Assembly (NCBI GenBank): GCA_009760855.2
Contig: WPIO01000001.1
Span: 24,321,001-24,385,000 of the forward strand
Length of the DNA: 64,000 nucleotides
Origin: Cristatella mucedo
Taxonomy: Eukaryota; Bryozoa; Phylactolaemata; Cristatellidae
Reading direction: 5' to 3'
A program made the translations under genes and the position numbers. Under the pieces are notes generated by a model, which was not told where the DNA came from, made no database searches, and saw only the letters and a program-made list of their open reading frames with translations. Below are positions 12,953 through 35,395 of this stretch, one piece after another; the stretch's first letter is position 1; every line of letters begins with the position of its first letter.

Positions 12953-13639
12953 TTATGCTTTCACACGACGGCCATTGTTCGCCTCCCTTCCCCTTGAACG
13001 GCCTTGTGACATCGCCCTTTGCTATAAGTTTGGCAGGGCTCACGGAGCTCCGTCAAAGTAGCGCCAGCATACGGTCGGCATGCAGTCCGCAGCAATGACG
13101 CATTTCCACCGAGCTGGCCTGTTTGCGGTAAGGCCCCCCCCCCCCAGTACAGCTTTGGCCAGTGACCTCCGCAAATAAACTGCGGCTTCTGGTCACTTCT
13201 GGTCGTATCCCTGCGAATCCACAAGACGGCCATATGACTACACGCCTGTCGGCAGACTCAGCCGGATTTTGCATCGCTCGTACATCAGCGAGACGACAAG
13301 TTGTTGTGTTCGCGGATGAGGAGACGAGCTAAGAAAATGCTGCGGAAGGACATTAAAAATCCTCATGCACGCAATTGAACGAGCTTTGTTCAGCCATCAT
13401 AGCTATGACACCTTGACAAGTCTCTTTGTTGTCTAGGTACGCTAGCCTTTCATAGATTTTTATTTAGTAATTTGGCTAAGATGAACGATGCTGAATTTTC
13501 GCGAAGAAAGCCTGACGTCGGGAAAGAGCTGCAAATCCCAGAGAAAGTTAATACATGAATTCGCAGCATCTTGTTTAAAAAATGCAGAAAGACTAAAGGC
13601 ACTCTGCCGGAGGGACTTGGTGGTGAAAGTTTTGCTTCG

Positions 13640-13702
13640 AGCTGGGACCGACCCCGAAACGTCTGGGTTGTCGGCCCAGCGATGCATCAATTGCGCCATC
13701 TT
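13640..13702 (-). other. tRNA-like relic (Val-like anticodon arm)
   Basis: Reverse strand shows a D-arm-like GATGGCGCAATTGATGC, a perfect 5-bp anticodon stem CTGGG/CCCAG with loop CCGACAA (GAC), and a weak T arm GGGGTCGGTCCCAG. Acceptor stem not found. Could be a decayed tRNA or SINE head, or chance. Confidence 0.3.
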
Positions 13703-14443
13703 TGCGGCACCCTATAAAGGGCTTCAAATTTTTACCAACGTGATCAAGTCTAATGCTAGTGTACTCTGCCAATAAATGTTAATTACAAATTGATAGCCAA
13801 GCTCCATCAATTATCACCGCTGAGGTCGGCCACGTATCTGCACCACAACCGAACATCGGTCTAGCCAAGTGGGGATAACTACCATTCGCGGTTGCAGCTG
13901 CATCTCCGCGGACCGATAGCATTGCCCTTTTAAGAACGCCGGACTCGTGATTAAGAATTTCTTCAAGACTCGACCATCAAAACTCTTAGGAAGAAAAAGA
14001 AAATTGCACAACTACAAGAAATTTAGACTGACGAGGGAGGTGCAATCTATCCAGTCTGTTGTAAGTGCCTCTAAGTCTACCACTTGTGACTGTAATGCAT
14101 ATGACTGAGAAGTCGACAGTGTCCCGTTGAAGAGTGCGACTAATATGTACGTAGATACTAGGAGCTCTGAAACGAGTAGTATCGCCCAGTGCTCAGGCTC
14201 TGTGCACAGGCTCTGCATTTTTCTTCAACAAAGTGTGCTACTCTTTGCATAAAACCGTCAATTTAGCCCCCCCCCGGATAACTCAAACGTCAAAAAACGA
14301 AAAGAAGCAGCTGAAAATTGTTTAGTCTAATTCTAGGAAGAATTTTTAATACGTGAACCCTCCTCGTCATGAGCGCTCGCGACAGATGACAAGACTATGA
14401 ACAAATGAACGCAATTCGGAGCTGAACGTTTTTGTACTTATGT

Positions 14444-14473
14444 CTGTCGATCGCGTGTACACGCGATCGACAG
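14444..14473. repeat. Perfect 30-bp palindrome
   Basis: CTGTCGATCGCGTGT followed directly by its reverse complement. No spacer, no mismatch, CpG-rich. No gene adjoins it. Confidence 0.95.
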
Positions 14474-17400
14474 TGTGCGTGTTTACGGCTTCGGCAGGTG
14501 CCACTTAACCAATTTTTGTCCAGAGTCTCCGGCCCCGCACGGCCGAGTTTCTTAGAACTGGTAGACATTTGGATTTATACTCGTATCTGACTTCCCGGTT
14601 GTGTTTTCGTGCTGCGAGCTGAATTCCAGGTAAGTTCCAGCTAATCGTTTAGCCATCTGAACCGCAGCTAGGCATGCCGGTTTGTTTCTTATTTGCAACG
14701 TGATAAGATCTGTGAACCGTGCTCTTAGGACGCTCAGGATCATTGTGCAGGGTTCCCTTTGAAAGATTCCCTGTAACTGCAGGTATAGAGCCTCGGTGCG
14801 AGCTCCCGGAAATAGAGGGCCGGGCCTGCCCACGATCGGCAACTTACGGTGGGTCAGCTGGTGGAATCTGGCATTCTTAGAAAGTGAAGGGAAATAGTGA
14901 AGGTCAAAATTTTATCTTGCGCCACTATCAAACCGGCGAAGCCCAATAGTATACAGCTGGGGCTAAAGATGGGCCAGTTATTCATGCGACACGAAAGAAG
15001 CTTCGCTGGCGTTTTGCTATCGTTAGCGTCGCAGGTCTTTAATGCTTCCTCTACGCCCAGCTAAAGCACGCTCTTGGCCGTGTATCCACCGGCGAAGCCA
15101 TTTAATTGCTTGGGGCGGTAGAAAAGGCTTCTGAACCCGTGCCAATTACGGCGTCATAATCTGTACTTATTAAATGCGGCCTGTCGCAAGGCAGCAGGGC
15201 CACCGCATGCATACCGGCGTAACCGCGACACCAACTAATCGCGTTTGCAGCCGCCGTAAGCAGCGCCGAGTGCAAAGCGGCGCTGCTTACGCGGCCAGCT
15301 TCTCCTGAGAGTTCGCGGCGCCGGCCTGCGCACAGCTGAGCCGCTCGCAGCACTCGTCTCTCGATTGCGGCCACAGGCCCAGAAGCTGCATGCGCTTGTC
15401 GTCAGCACCTTCGGTGTGCCTCGCTCAACATTTTTGTCGCGTTGGTTTATGCTATCCCCTTGGGCCGCTCTTGTGCGGCTTGCCATGCTTTTTTGCTGCA
15501 CGTTTATCAGGAGGGTGCTGCGATAATCCAACCCGGTTGTTCAGAAAATCGCGTAACATTCAACGAGGCCTCGCATCCAAAGTACCAATGGGAAATGTAT
15601 ACGCTAGGTAGCGGAGTGGTTTCCTAGTATGGCAAGGGAACCTACATGCTGGAATGTCTTCGCTGATGTCGCTACAGCGAGGCTAGTATTGTTGGCAACA
15701 TTCCTAATTCAATGTTCGTCAGCCAACAGAAATATAGAATTTGGCATCTTTGTCAGCAAAGAATGTACTCTGCCGGCGACTAGCTTGCTAGAGCAGTTTT
15801 TAAGCTAAGTTTGCAATGGCGGTCTGCCAGATGTAGTAGGTACTTCGGGGAGTCCGCTTGCTTACCCCCTACGTATCTAGACTGCCAGACGGATTAAGAA
15901 AGCCCTTTACACCCAACTGGAATATCATAACTCTGGAAAGAAAGAAAGATGTTCCGTCGTTATCGTGGGCCGAATCCACGGTCTCCGAACTAGAAGTTCA
16001 TAACAGCGAATCCATTTTCATGTCTACTAGCCGCCTCAGTACCGGAATTTGCACTCTGCACTTTCACTAGAATACGCTATATTGAGACTCCCTCATCTTT
16101 GCGCTGTAATTAGAATAGATAGCAACCATATGAAAGGTCAGTTAACCAGCTGAAGACAGCCGGCAAAAAAGGGCACGGCTGAGAAAGGTCGTATAAATAT
16201 ACTTTGCATGCTCTGTCGATGCTATAAACTACTTTGCCAGTGAATCTTTTTGTCAAGCTTCTCTGTTGTTGAATTTACAGCTAGCTAAATTCGCTAGTAG
16301 GGAATTTACTTGGTCTCGTTGAGGTAGCTGCCTGTCGGTACGAAGATGCACTCCCCCCCCCCGGATAAAATGGCCACTCTCTGGATTAGGGATTGAGCAG
16401 ACCATTGGCAGAGGGGTCTACTGACAGTGCAATTTTTGGCTGCACCTGCCTTGGAAGTCTGCTGCAAGCAAAATTGCAAGTTCCGCCTATCCACATGCTG
16501 CAAGAACTGATGCACGCCTGGTAATTTTTCTTACGCCAGCACCAATATACCGAGGAATTTTCGAACGGTGGCACACTCTGACCATATCAGCCCTAGGATA
16601 GGGCTAGTGACACGGGGCAGCTGCTGTTAGCCGAAGCTCATAGCATCGGTCCAAGGGGCATCTGTCTAGCCTCCCCCCCCACGACCGACCGTACCCCCCT
16701 CGGTCGTCCTGTTTGAGCATTCTCTTAGGATTCGCCCACAGTGACCAGCCACAGCAGCTACTGTGTAATGCCGAGGCAAGCAGCTGAGGGCAGTGCTTTT
16801 TACTGCAGCAAACCAACTTTTACAGCTATTGGGCGCTACTTTATCAGCAATGGACGCGAAAGTGCACGACTGGACGTTTAGCTCTCGTCCGCTTTGCTCG
16901 AGTGACCGTCCTTTGCAGCAGTCGCCGAGCAATCGTTTGCCTGGCAATCGTAAGAGAGCCTGTCGGACAGGTGCAGCCGAAGTGTAGGCTTGTTAAAGGA
17001 ACCGCGGCCGGCATGCCTTGGCCTGCCTTAGGCCGACCTAGACCTCGTCTGTAGTGCGGCAAAGGTTTGGCTGCCAGCTTGTGGACTCGATTCTGGCCCA
17101 TGCCCACGGTGTCATGAAATCCAGCCGAATCATAGAATATGCTGCTGTATTTGCTAGAACACAAATGAGCATGACACGCTTCGTGTCGGCCAACAGAGCG
17201 GCCAATGCTGACGAGCGCATTGTCACAATAACTTGGGGGCAGATTGTCAAAAGGCATTTAGCACGATCGCACTTCCGGTAAATTAGCAGTAGCAGCAGCC
17301 CGGTCACCAACCAGCACGGAATAGACTGGGCAGCGATGGGGGGGGGGTGAAAGTGGGCAGGCGGAGGGATGGCGAGAGACAGCAACGGGGCAGTGGGAGG

Positions 17401-17847
17401 AGAGCTGCATCACGGTGGGTGTGTGCGCTCACGGTGAACGGCTGCAGCGGATATCGCGGAGCAGCACAGGGCTCACGGCGGCCGCATGGGGGACAGTGGT
17501 TGAGCCGGCACTACTGGTCGCTCGGTCGCTGCTGCTGGTGAGCCAACGGCGTGCATTGGTTTTTCCTCACCAAGCCTCAGAAGCTGCCAACAGTGCCCAA
17601 GTAAGTACTTAAATACTAATGTAAACAAAAATAAATTGTACTCTCGAAAGAGAAAGAAGCCGATCTTCCGGTCGAGGCCGCACTCTGTAGACTCTGCTCG
17701 AAAGTTAGTGACTGGCTTCGAGGCTCGGCTGTCGGTCTGAAGGCTGTGGAAGCAGGCTAAGGGTGGCGACGGAAAAGGGGACCGATGCCAGCAAACGCAA
17801 GATGACAAAAGAATGAAGCAGGCCGAAACCACCGGGATGAGTGCCGG

Positions 17848-27272
<9,425 letters not shown>

Positions 27273-29688
27273 GCTGCCCGTGTCAGTGCGCGCCGTCCCT
27301 CGCTCGCTCGCAGTTCTACAAGCCGCAGCCAGAGAAGGATCACACGGCGTGCAAAGCAGGGCACCTGGCAAACAGGCAGGCATCCGCAAGCACGAACGCC
27401 TGCTGCCGGCCGGGGGTCACAAAGCAACCTGCTGCCACTTACAGACGCAAAAATAAGCAAGGCCAGTCCAGCCGCAGCTGCAGCGGCTGGTCCCGTGGAT
27501 GGCCAGCTAGCCAACGGCGTTCGCTGCTGGCAGCCTCAAGACGGCCGGCCGGAGGACTCGGCCAAGAGCGCAAAACCAGCACCGGGGCGGCCGTCGCCGA
27601 AGCGCAGACGAATCGAGGGAAACTCACTGTCGGCTCGCAGCTCGCCGTTGGCTCGCCGTCGGCAGGCCGCAAAACCAGCGACACTATGCTGACTGTAGGC
27701 CTCCCGATTGGGCAAGCTGGGGGTTTCGGCCAGCCCCCCCCCCCCGATGCGCATTGGGACAGCCGTGCTGCACTCGCTGCAGTGAAACATGCCCTAGCAG
27801 GCAAACACCGGTTGCAGTCGCCGGCTGCTGCTGCCACTGCTGCTTCGACTTCTGCCATTGGCACAAGGGGGGCTGTAGCTGTTCGATGTGCCGACCCCGA
27901 CCCAATTCCAGTGAGCATACCGCATACTAACTCAGCTGGTCGGGCAGTCCCACATGTCAGCGCATAATAGTTCAATCGCACGGGAGCTTATCTGCGCTAG
28001 CTCTGGTATGCCATTCGGATAGTGTCTACAAGTCTCACGCTAGTCCTGGCATACGCGCCGCAGCTCGGCAGCACCACTTCGGCTGCGCTCTGCAGACCTT
28101 GTGCGTAGCAGCCAGCATTCGTGCTTGTGCTCGCTGCGGGCCAGCTTGCTCGCTTGCTTGCGGCACTAGCGAAGCACAGACAAGCTGGAGGCTGTTGGCA
28201 TGTCGAAATGTGCACAGGATGTATAAGCTCTCGGTACGAATCAGTGCTAGAGGCCACTGTCCGGCCGGTCCCGAATGGATTAGCACACTACGAGATTGTG
28301 GAGCATCTACTGAATCTTCGACGCTGGCGTCTACGAAGGGCACGGATCGCCGGGTAGCAGCGGCGGCGTCAGCAGCTGAAGCCAGTGTGCGACTTACCGA
28401 CGGCTTTTAGGAGACTGGGCAGACAGGGGCAGGCAGGCAGGGCCCGTGCCTGCAGGCATGAGTCGGCCGCGCGAGCCGAGCTCGGCAAGCATAGAGACTG
28501 ACCAGGGTCGGCGGCTGTCGGTTGGCCGGAGGCTTGCGCTGGTCTCTAGCTGTGCAGGCAAGTCCCGAGAGCAGCAGCAGGCAAGCTAGCTGGCCGGCCG
28601 CAAGCAAGCTGGTGGCACCAACTCTGCCGAGCTGGCGCTTAATTGACCAAAGACACTTCGGAAACCCGAGCAGATGTTGTTTTAAGTGACCCTCGAGGCT
28701 ACCCGCTCGCGAGCTGCATACCTCCCTCTCGAAATTCCTGCTCGAAAATCAGCCTAGTTGGGAAGCAGGAAAGGAAAAACACCTGTCGCTGGAAGGCAGT
28801 CCAATCAGTCGGCAGTCTGCTATGCCTGCAACGGGACACTGCTGGCCCCTGCCGCAGCTGCCAGCCTGCCGACGAAAGCATCAGACGCCGCCTGCACGGA
28901 TCAGCCAGGGGCAGGTCTAAAGTTGTCAGTCTGGCAAAACACGGCTTGTGCCAACAGGGAGAAGCATAAAATTCTAGCCCAATAGCCGCATTTGGTTTGT
29001 TGCAGCTGGGGGGGGGCAGCCCGGCCAAAGTATGAGGCAGATGACTTGCTCGGTTTCGCCTTGGTATCCCACTTCTGTTCGTGGAAAGACTAATTCACCG
29101 TCGGCAGGGCAATCTCGGTGGCAGGGTGAACCGGTGGGTAGGCGATGCACAAAGCATACGTAGCGCCTCGGCAGATGAAGCAGCAACTGCTGCCGTCGTC
29201 CACGTCGTCTGCTTTCTGTCCCCCTTTCCTTGCTACCGAATCCACTTAATACCTGCAGCCTCTGCAGCACCTCTGTCCACGCATTCCAGCAGTATGCACA
29301 TGCTACTGAGCGATGTAATAGCAGCACCTGCCATAACAGTAGCAGTAGAACTAATAGCACTAAAGGTCGACTGATTCAGCAGCCTCAATCGTATAGTGTC
29401 AGAAGAGCCTTGGCAGCATCGCCCACCCTTCCCTCCATCCCCCCACGAGAGTTGCAGTGGCATGTTGCCGGATGCATGCAGGAAAGTATGCAATGGGGAT
29501 GGAGGTATGCAGTGATGGTGGTGGTAGGGGGAGCGCTCTTCTCGCACATTCTGCTGCCAAACCAGCGCCAATGCAGCTGCTGCCGCCTAACCATTCGCAG
29601 TGGCATCGCTGAGTTGCCGAGTGCAGACAGCCGGCCGTCGGCTGTCCGCTCTTGCGGCATGCACGAGCTGCCACCAGGCATTGCTTAC
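27273..29688. other. GC-rich upstream or intronic DNA, no gene recognised
   Basis: Open frames of up to about 220 codons occur on both strands (for example 29230-29892 plus and 27439-27981 minus). They are Ala/Arg/Ser-rich by composition, overlap each other and match no family I know. Most likely 5' flank or intron of the FRMD6-like gene. A second consensus donor on the minus strand (CG|GTAAGT at 28393-28398) could mark an alternative 5' exon. Confidence 0.5.
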
Positions 29689-30080
29689 CTGGCGCCAGAG
29701 GTGCCGGCCGTGCGAGTCGCCGCCAACTATACTGCTTGGTCTGCTTCTCAGCTTGCCCGGTGTTGGTTCGGCTCGGCGGCAACGAAAAATCCGCTTGATC
29801 GACGGCACACGTGTAGCCAACCAGCGGCTGCACGCGGGTGGGCCGGCGGCTACGTGACCCGGCGTTTGGAATCCGAAGGCTGCTCCTCGTGAGCTGCCAA
29901 AGCAGCGAGCCTCGGCGGCTCGGCGTCGCACCAGAGACGGCTGCAGTGCTGCAACCGTCTGGCCGGCCCTAGCTGCAGGTTGTGAGGTGCAGAGCAGCCC
30001 ACAGAGAGGCTAGCTCGCGCACGCGTGCGAAAGGCAACGGGAGCGGCTAAGGGCGGCCACGGGTGACTAGTCACTGCCGT
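29689..30080 (-). promoter_or_regulatory. Candidate 5' non-coding exon and CpG-rich promoter area of the FRMD6-like gene
   Basis: On the minus strand a consensus donor (GCCAG|GTAAGC, GT at 29687-29688) closes a GC- and CpG-rich stretch extending up to about 30080. This sits upstream of the first recognised coding exon, and the GC-rich block ends just beyond it at about 30.1 kb. That is what a first exon and promoter would look like, but no TATA box, initiator or matching acceptor is proven. Inference only. Confidence 0.3.
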
Positions 30081-30879
30081 GGCAGGCCGCCAGCCCTGGC
30101 AGCCAGCGACAGCCTTCGTCAGGTTCGGCCCACGGCTGCCTCCCCTCTGCTATTGACATTTGTTCCCGCCTAGCCGAGCCTTCGACAATACAATGACCAA
30201 TCCTCAGCCAGGAATGCTGGCTACCCACTATTGATATCATTCACAACAAGCAGTGCCAAATACCCAATTATTTAGCTACCATAGAGGAATTGTGACATTG
30301 CCTTTGAATAATGGCCTCTTTACCGATGGCCGCACGGCTGATTGAGCCGGGTCTTAGAATACCACGGCACCATTGGCATCCTGCGATTCTTGAGGAGTGT
30401 AGTGTGTAATGATGAGCTGCCGACCTGGTGGCCTGTACTCAACCGAGGGCAGATCCGGCTGCTGCTGACGAAATGAGCCGAAAATGCCACTGTGCCATGA
30501 TCCGAGTGCCCGGAGAAGAAAGAAGAGGATTTCGAGAGAGAACAAAAAAGGGATGAGAGGGGACTCACATTCATGCACGCACGCTAGCTCACACATACAC
30601 ACACACAAGTGTACACGCGAGCACGTGAGGGGACAAAGCATGTCTGCACTCAATAAGCTAGTAAAATGCTGCCGGTCAAATGCTAAGGTCACCGCCATTC
30701 CAAACTGATTCTAATCGATGGATCAGCATCAGTCGCTTGCAGTTTGCTCTGCTACTTTCTTGGCGACATCCCATAACCGCGCCTGACCAGTTAGCGATTG
30801 GGCAGTGCTTGTTGAGCTCTGTATACACCTCCAACAGGCTGCTATATACCAGGCAGCCAGCGGGCACTGATGCACCCAG

Positions 30880-30880
<1 letters not shown>

Positions 30881-30949
<69 letters not shown>
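30881..30949. repeat. (CT)n microsatellite
   Basis: About 34 uninterrupted CT units just outside the GC-rich gene block. Confidence 0.97.
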
Positions 30950-30950
<1 letters not shown>

Positions 30951-31084
30951 AAATATGCCCGAGTGGCTCCGGTGGTAACTTCGAGGCAAATATTCCACAT
31001 GCCTACTGCCCTGGAAAGCTATACAACTCCCTATGCACAGCAATGACCTGATGCCGGCAGTGAGACCATCTTGACACAGTCCCT

Positions 31085-32075
31085 TTAATGTAATGTAATG
31101 TATCTCCATCTCTAACTCCACAAAGCCATAAAGGAAAAAAGATTATGTGGGTATTACTCCGGCGTGTTTCGTATAGCTCACTCACAGCCTACGTGGCTTT
31201 CGGTATGCATTCGGTAGCCAACAGACTTCATCTCACGCAGAAAAGAGAAAGTGAGAAGCATACCAGAGTCCGGAGAACAGTTGAAGTGTTGAAGTAGTGA
31301 GTAGCATTGAAGTTGCAGCTCAGGACCACTGAAAAGGATGAGCCATAGTCAGCAGCAGGAGAATAGTTTTCGTTGCATAAGTATTGTGGAAGCAATATTC
31401 AAGTTCCATAATCTAATAAGCAAGTTTCATAGTCTAGGACCTTCGGAGCAAAAGTTCCTGTTGCCAACGGTCTTTAAACGCAGGAATGGAACAACTAATT
31501 TATTGTCCATATAGGACCTGAGGGCTGAGGCTGAAAGTGGTGCAGCAGTTCAGCTAGGTATGGAGAAGCGAAGTGTGCCGGGCCTTGTGGGTCAGCATAA
31601 GAATTATGCTCTGTATCCGTTGATCAACCGGCAGCCATCCTAGCTCTTTTAGCAAAGGAGACACGTGGTCAAACCTGTGGGACTTGGAAAACTAGCCTTG
31701 CATCCATATTCATAGCCATCTGCGGTCGCATAGTTGCTTTCTTTGGTAGCCCAGCCAAAAGGGAAATACAATAATCAAGCCGAGACAGAACTAAGGAACT
31801 AGTTAAATTTTTTGCAAGCCACAGTAGAAGACAGCTCCTAATCTTGGATAGGGATTGGACGTGATGGCTAGCTGTAGAAGCAGTCTTCTGAATGAAGCTT
31901 TTAAAATTTAGGCAGCTGTCGAAAACGACACCTAAATTTCGAGCACCAAGTGATGGTCGCATGACAGCATCACCTATTAGAAGACCAAAGCCTTTTAATC
32001 CAGCCACTCGCTTCGGATGTGTCCTATAAGGTGCAGTTCGGTTTTATTTCATTTAGTTTCAAGAAGTTTTAAAGA
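31085..32075 (-). mobile_element. LINE family B, 5'-truncated copy
   Basis: Reverse strand: NFLKLNEIKTELHLIG relic (32070-32020), then an open frame 32007-31669 with ARNLGVVFDSCLNFKSFIQK and SSLVLSRLDYCISLLAGLPK, the C-terminal reverse-transcriptase region of an L2/CR1-like LINE. Decayed sequence follows down to a tail of TTACATTACATT repeats at 31085-31105. Family B differs from A in coding sequence and in its tail. Confidence 0.82.
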
Positions 32076-33295
32076 AGTCCCCTCGGCATGGCTCAGAGGA
32101 TTGAAGGGTGGCCCCCTGAAGACCTCCTCCTTTGGTATTTACAGGAATAAAGGAGACAAGCCTGTAACTTGGTCTGATCCCTGGAGCGACCGAAGAGGAC
32201 TGCCAAAGAGGGCTAAACAGAGCTTCGGCAGCTCGCCTGTGACGATTGCTTCGAACCGTGCCCACGGGCATAGGCTTAAGTGCAGCTTCGGCAAAGGGGC
32301 TTAAGACTTGACGTCGATGGACTACTGCCAAGTCAGATATTAGAGGTTGTTCCACACCCCAGCCTTTGCCATCAGCTCAATGCAAGGCCGGTTTCTTTAG
32401 TCCACATTTTTTCGTTGTGCTATGCAAGGGGTGCTTGAAAAGAGCTCGCTAGATGTTTTATACCTGCGATTGTAGCCGTTTGAGATCGTTTACTGCTGTG
32501 GGTAGCTTCCTCGACTGACTGGACTCAATTCAAACTCTCTGTCAATTAGGTAACCCAGAGTGTGCTATCGCCATTATTGGATCCGTAGCTGTACCTTACA
32601 AAGTGCCATCTGATGAATAAAAATGAGTTTGGGAGTTTGAGTGAGTTCTCGAAGCAACGATAAACATAATGCATTCCAAATTTAATTAAGTACACGATGA
32701 GCCACGAAAAAGTGGCCTGCCTCTTATCTCATCCCCGACATCTGTCTGTCTGGTAACGTCTTGTCGCTCCTCGTCAAAGTGTTTCGGCTTCATTTTGCAC
32801 GGCTATTTTGTACTTCTGTACTACCAGAAGACAGAATGTACAGCACTTTCCAGCAAGATGGGGAAGCATGCTACATCTGAGATTCACTCACGCGGGTTCA
32901 CGAACTGTTTAACATGAGGAGCAAGGTGAGAAGCTTATGCCAATAATCCTCACACCCTGGACGAACTCAAAGATAACAACACCAACTCTACCAGGAGCAT
33001 CCCAGTTAAAGAGCTGTAGGCAGTATCAGCAAGCTTGCCTCAGGAGATGGAACCATTTCCAGCGTCTGCTATAATATGTCGGCAAGTCAATCAAGCTCTG
33101 AAAAGAAAATACACAGAAATTCTCTCTTCCTATCATAGTATCGTCGGAGGCGGCAACTTTTTCGTGTCTGCCCTTTGTAATTATGCTGGCGAAACTGGAA
33201 AATACGGTAGTCAGAGGCTGGGTCTGAGGTAGTCTGGGCGTTTGCTACGGCCACCACACCCCTGCCATGAATGGCTGAAAGGGTTATTAATAGTA

Positions 33296-33560
33296 ATAAG
33301 TAGGCATTTGTATAGCCCCCTATCAGAAAAAGGTCTCTATTTGGGCACTTTACATATGCTGGAAAGAAAGCGTCAACTAGTTAGTGATAACACGCATAGC
33401 GTCAGCATGCATGGGTGCACAAAAGACAGTTCACCCGGACCCAGCGAATGCAGTGAGAAGAGCGTGGATATTTAGCTTCTTTTAAACGTCATCGAGTAGG
33501 GGGGGATGTCGTGGTTCATCCAGGTTGCAAGCACCCTGGCACAACCCTCCGGATAACGAG
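33296..33560 (-). mobile_element. LINE family A, 3' fragment
   Basis: Reverse-strand hairpin tail (GTAAAGTGCCCAAATAGAGA ... AGGGGGCTATAC), a short 3' UTR, and the end of the coding region corresponding to TSPDLTKFKRNLK (around 33480-33530). Confidence 0.6.
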
Positions 33561-33814
33561 TCAAACCAGCCAGCGCTGGAGGCCACTTTCTGGATATAGA
33601 GTGGCCGCAAAGAGGGCAACTTGGACTGGGTATTCTAGTCGACGAGTCCTTCATTAAGCTGCCCGGGGCTGGGCTAGCTGCAAGCAAGCATCCCGAGAAA
33701 TGGCTCACTGCAAAGTGAGCCAATTCTTATGTCGCCTGGTCTGCTAGCGAGACCTGATCTGTGACAGTGCACTTCCGGAGTTGCATTATCACAAATCGCG
33801 GCCATTTACTCCAG

Positions 33815-34160
33815 ATTGTCTAGTCTATGCCAGTCCGCTGCTTGAGGAGGGTACTGTGGAACTCGCTTCCACAATTCTTACGCAACGACATCTACTCTCC
33901 AACTGCCGACTATGGCGCATCTTTTTCAGCGGTCCTGAACTGCTACTTCTATGCTACTCACTACCTCAGCTGCTCTCCTAACTCTGCTATGCTTCCCACT
34001 TTCTCTTTGTTGCGTGAGACGAAGTCTGTTGGCTACCGAATTCGTACCGAAAGCCGCTTAGGCTGTGAGTGCGCTATACAAAACTCTCCTGCGTAACACC
34101 CACATGGTCTTTATGACTTTGTGGAGTTACTGACGGAGATACATTACATTACATTACATA
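33815..34160 (+). mobile_element. LINE family B 3' end
   Basis: Carries TVELASTILTQRHLLSN-type remains of the RLWNSLPxxLR coding end, then a 3' UTR with GTCTGTTGGCTACCGAATTC, AAAGCCGCTTAGGCTGTGAG and CTTTATGACTTTGTGGAG, ending ATTACATTACATTACAT. Confidence 0.75.
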
Positions 34161-34283
34161 GCCAAGTTATGCCCAATAAGGTGTATGGCTGCTGCCCCCT
34201 TGTCTATACGTTGGTTGGCTCTCAGGTTCTCCTTTGCTTTGCCTGCCAGCTGTACCCTTCCTCGATAATTATCGGGACATCGC

Positions 34284-34360
34284 AGCTGCCTTATTTCTTA
34301 CAGGCTAGCCCCTTCCGGTTATAACCGGAAGGGGGCTGGCCTGTAAGAAATAAGGCAGCT
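34284..34360. repeat. Near-perfect 77-bp palindrome
   Basis: Arms of about 38 bp meet at TTATAA with no spacer. The outer arm is AGCTGCCTTATTTCTTACAG, the inner CCTTCCGGTT. Between the arms I see one substitution and one single-base indel. It could fold into one uninterrupted hairpin. Nature unknown: MITE, hairpin RNA, or a fold-back artefact. Confidence 0.95.
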
Positions 34361-35395
34361 TCGACGGCCTGTGCTAACCGCCGGCTGAAGATGCAGTGTA
34401 GCTCACCTAACAGCCGCCAACTAAACCGGTTGGCACCGTTCCAAATCGTGAAGCATTTTTTCGTGAGTACCACATACTGAGACAGGGAGCATAAAGAAAA
34501 AAAATATAAATCGATGAGGAGTTGACACTGAGCTGCCATTGTTTGCCCACTGCAGTCCTCTTCGGGGCTACCAAAATAGCCGAAACTACCAAAATAGCAG
34601 CACGGCTGTTCAAACTACTGCAAGACAGGCAGTTCCATTGAGTAGCACTGATGGTGAAAAGGGGTGCTTCCGCTGGCTGCTAGTGCCGGTGTACGGCTGC
34701 CAGTGCTTCTAGCATCGGCTCGGGCCAACGAGGTCTGATTATTCAGCCCGTGTAAGCTTGAATGTGCACGGGCAGGCTGCACAATGAGCAGGTCACGTCA
34801 ACACCCATAAAGGCTTTGTGATTGCATCTGCCACCCTACAATGCAGCCGCAGCTGGCTGAGGCATTCGGGTCTCTGATTGAATGGAGCTGCATCGACAAC
34901 TTTGGAAGGCTGCCACGTACACAATGGGAGGAGTCGAGTGATTTGATTTAGATCGCACTGCCAGCATACAGGAAAAAGCTAATTTCCGACTCTACCCGAA
35001 AGAACGATGAGGTTCCCATATAGCCACAAGGGGAATACCGAGAATTGCGAATGCACAGTAAAGGCGGTAAGATGAGCTACCCAACTCGGAGCCATCTTCA
35101 CGGCTGCAGTTGTGTGCCCACTTGCACCAGCTGCTGGCAGGCAGTCAGCCCAGTGATAGCCATTGTCTAAGCTGACCTCCACTACAGTGCCAGAACATCG
35201 ATGCCAGCTCATCCAGGAAAAAACTTGCCATTTGAATGTACTCAAGCATGGCACGGGAATGTACCGCTTTCGCATCAAATCTAGCAATCCGATATTCGCG
35301 GCTCAAGCTGTCCAGTTTTTCTGCAAGCAGGCAGCACAGCTGCAAGTAACTGCTTCGGAAACACTTGTATTACAAGTACTTGACGATGGTTGAAT

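Larger units (their letters stand above)
12953..17847. other. 3' flank of the FRMD6-like gene, no gene recognised
   Basis: Contains the 30-bp palindrome (14444), a tRNA-like relic (13640) and several poly-C runs. The longest frames (16844-17257, 17038-17385, both minus) carry no recognisable motif. No terminal exon or clear polyadenylation signal for the gene was identified. Confidence 0.5.

Noticed and set aside
27439-27981. 180-codon minus frame upstream of exon 1
   Set aside because: Composition-driven (Ala/Pro/Ser-rich), overlapped by three other frames; not alignable to the FERM N-terminus.
29230-29892. 220-codon plus-strand frame
   Set aside because: GC-rich context, overlapping long frames on the other strand, no recognisable domain and no splice context.
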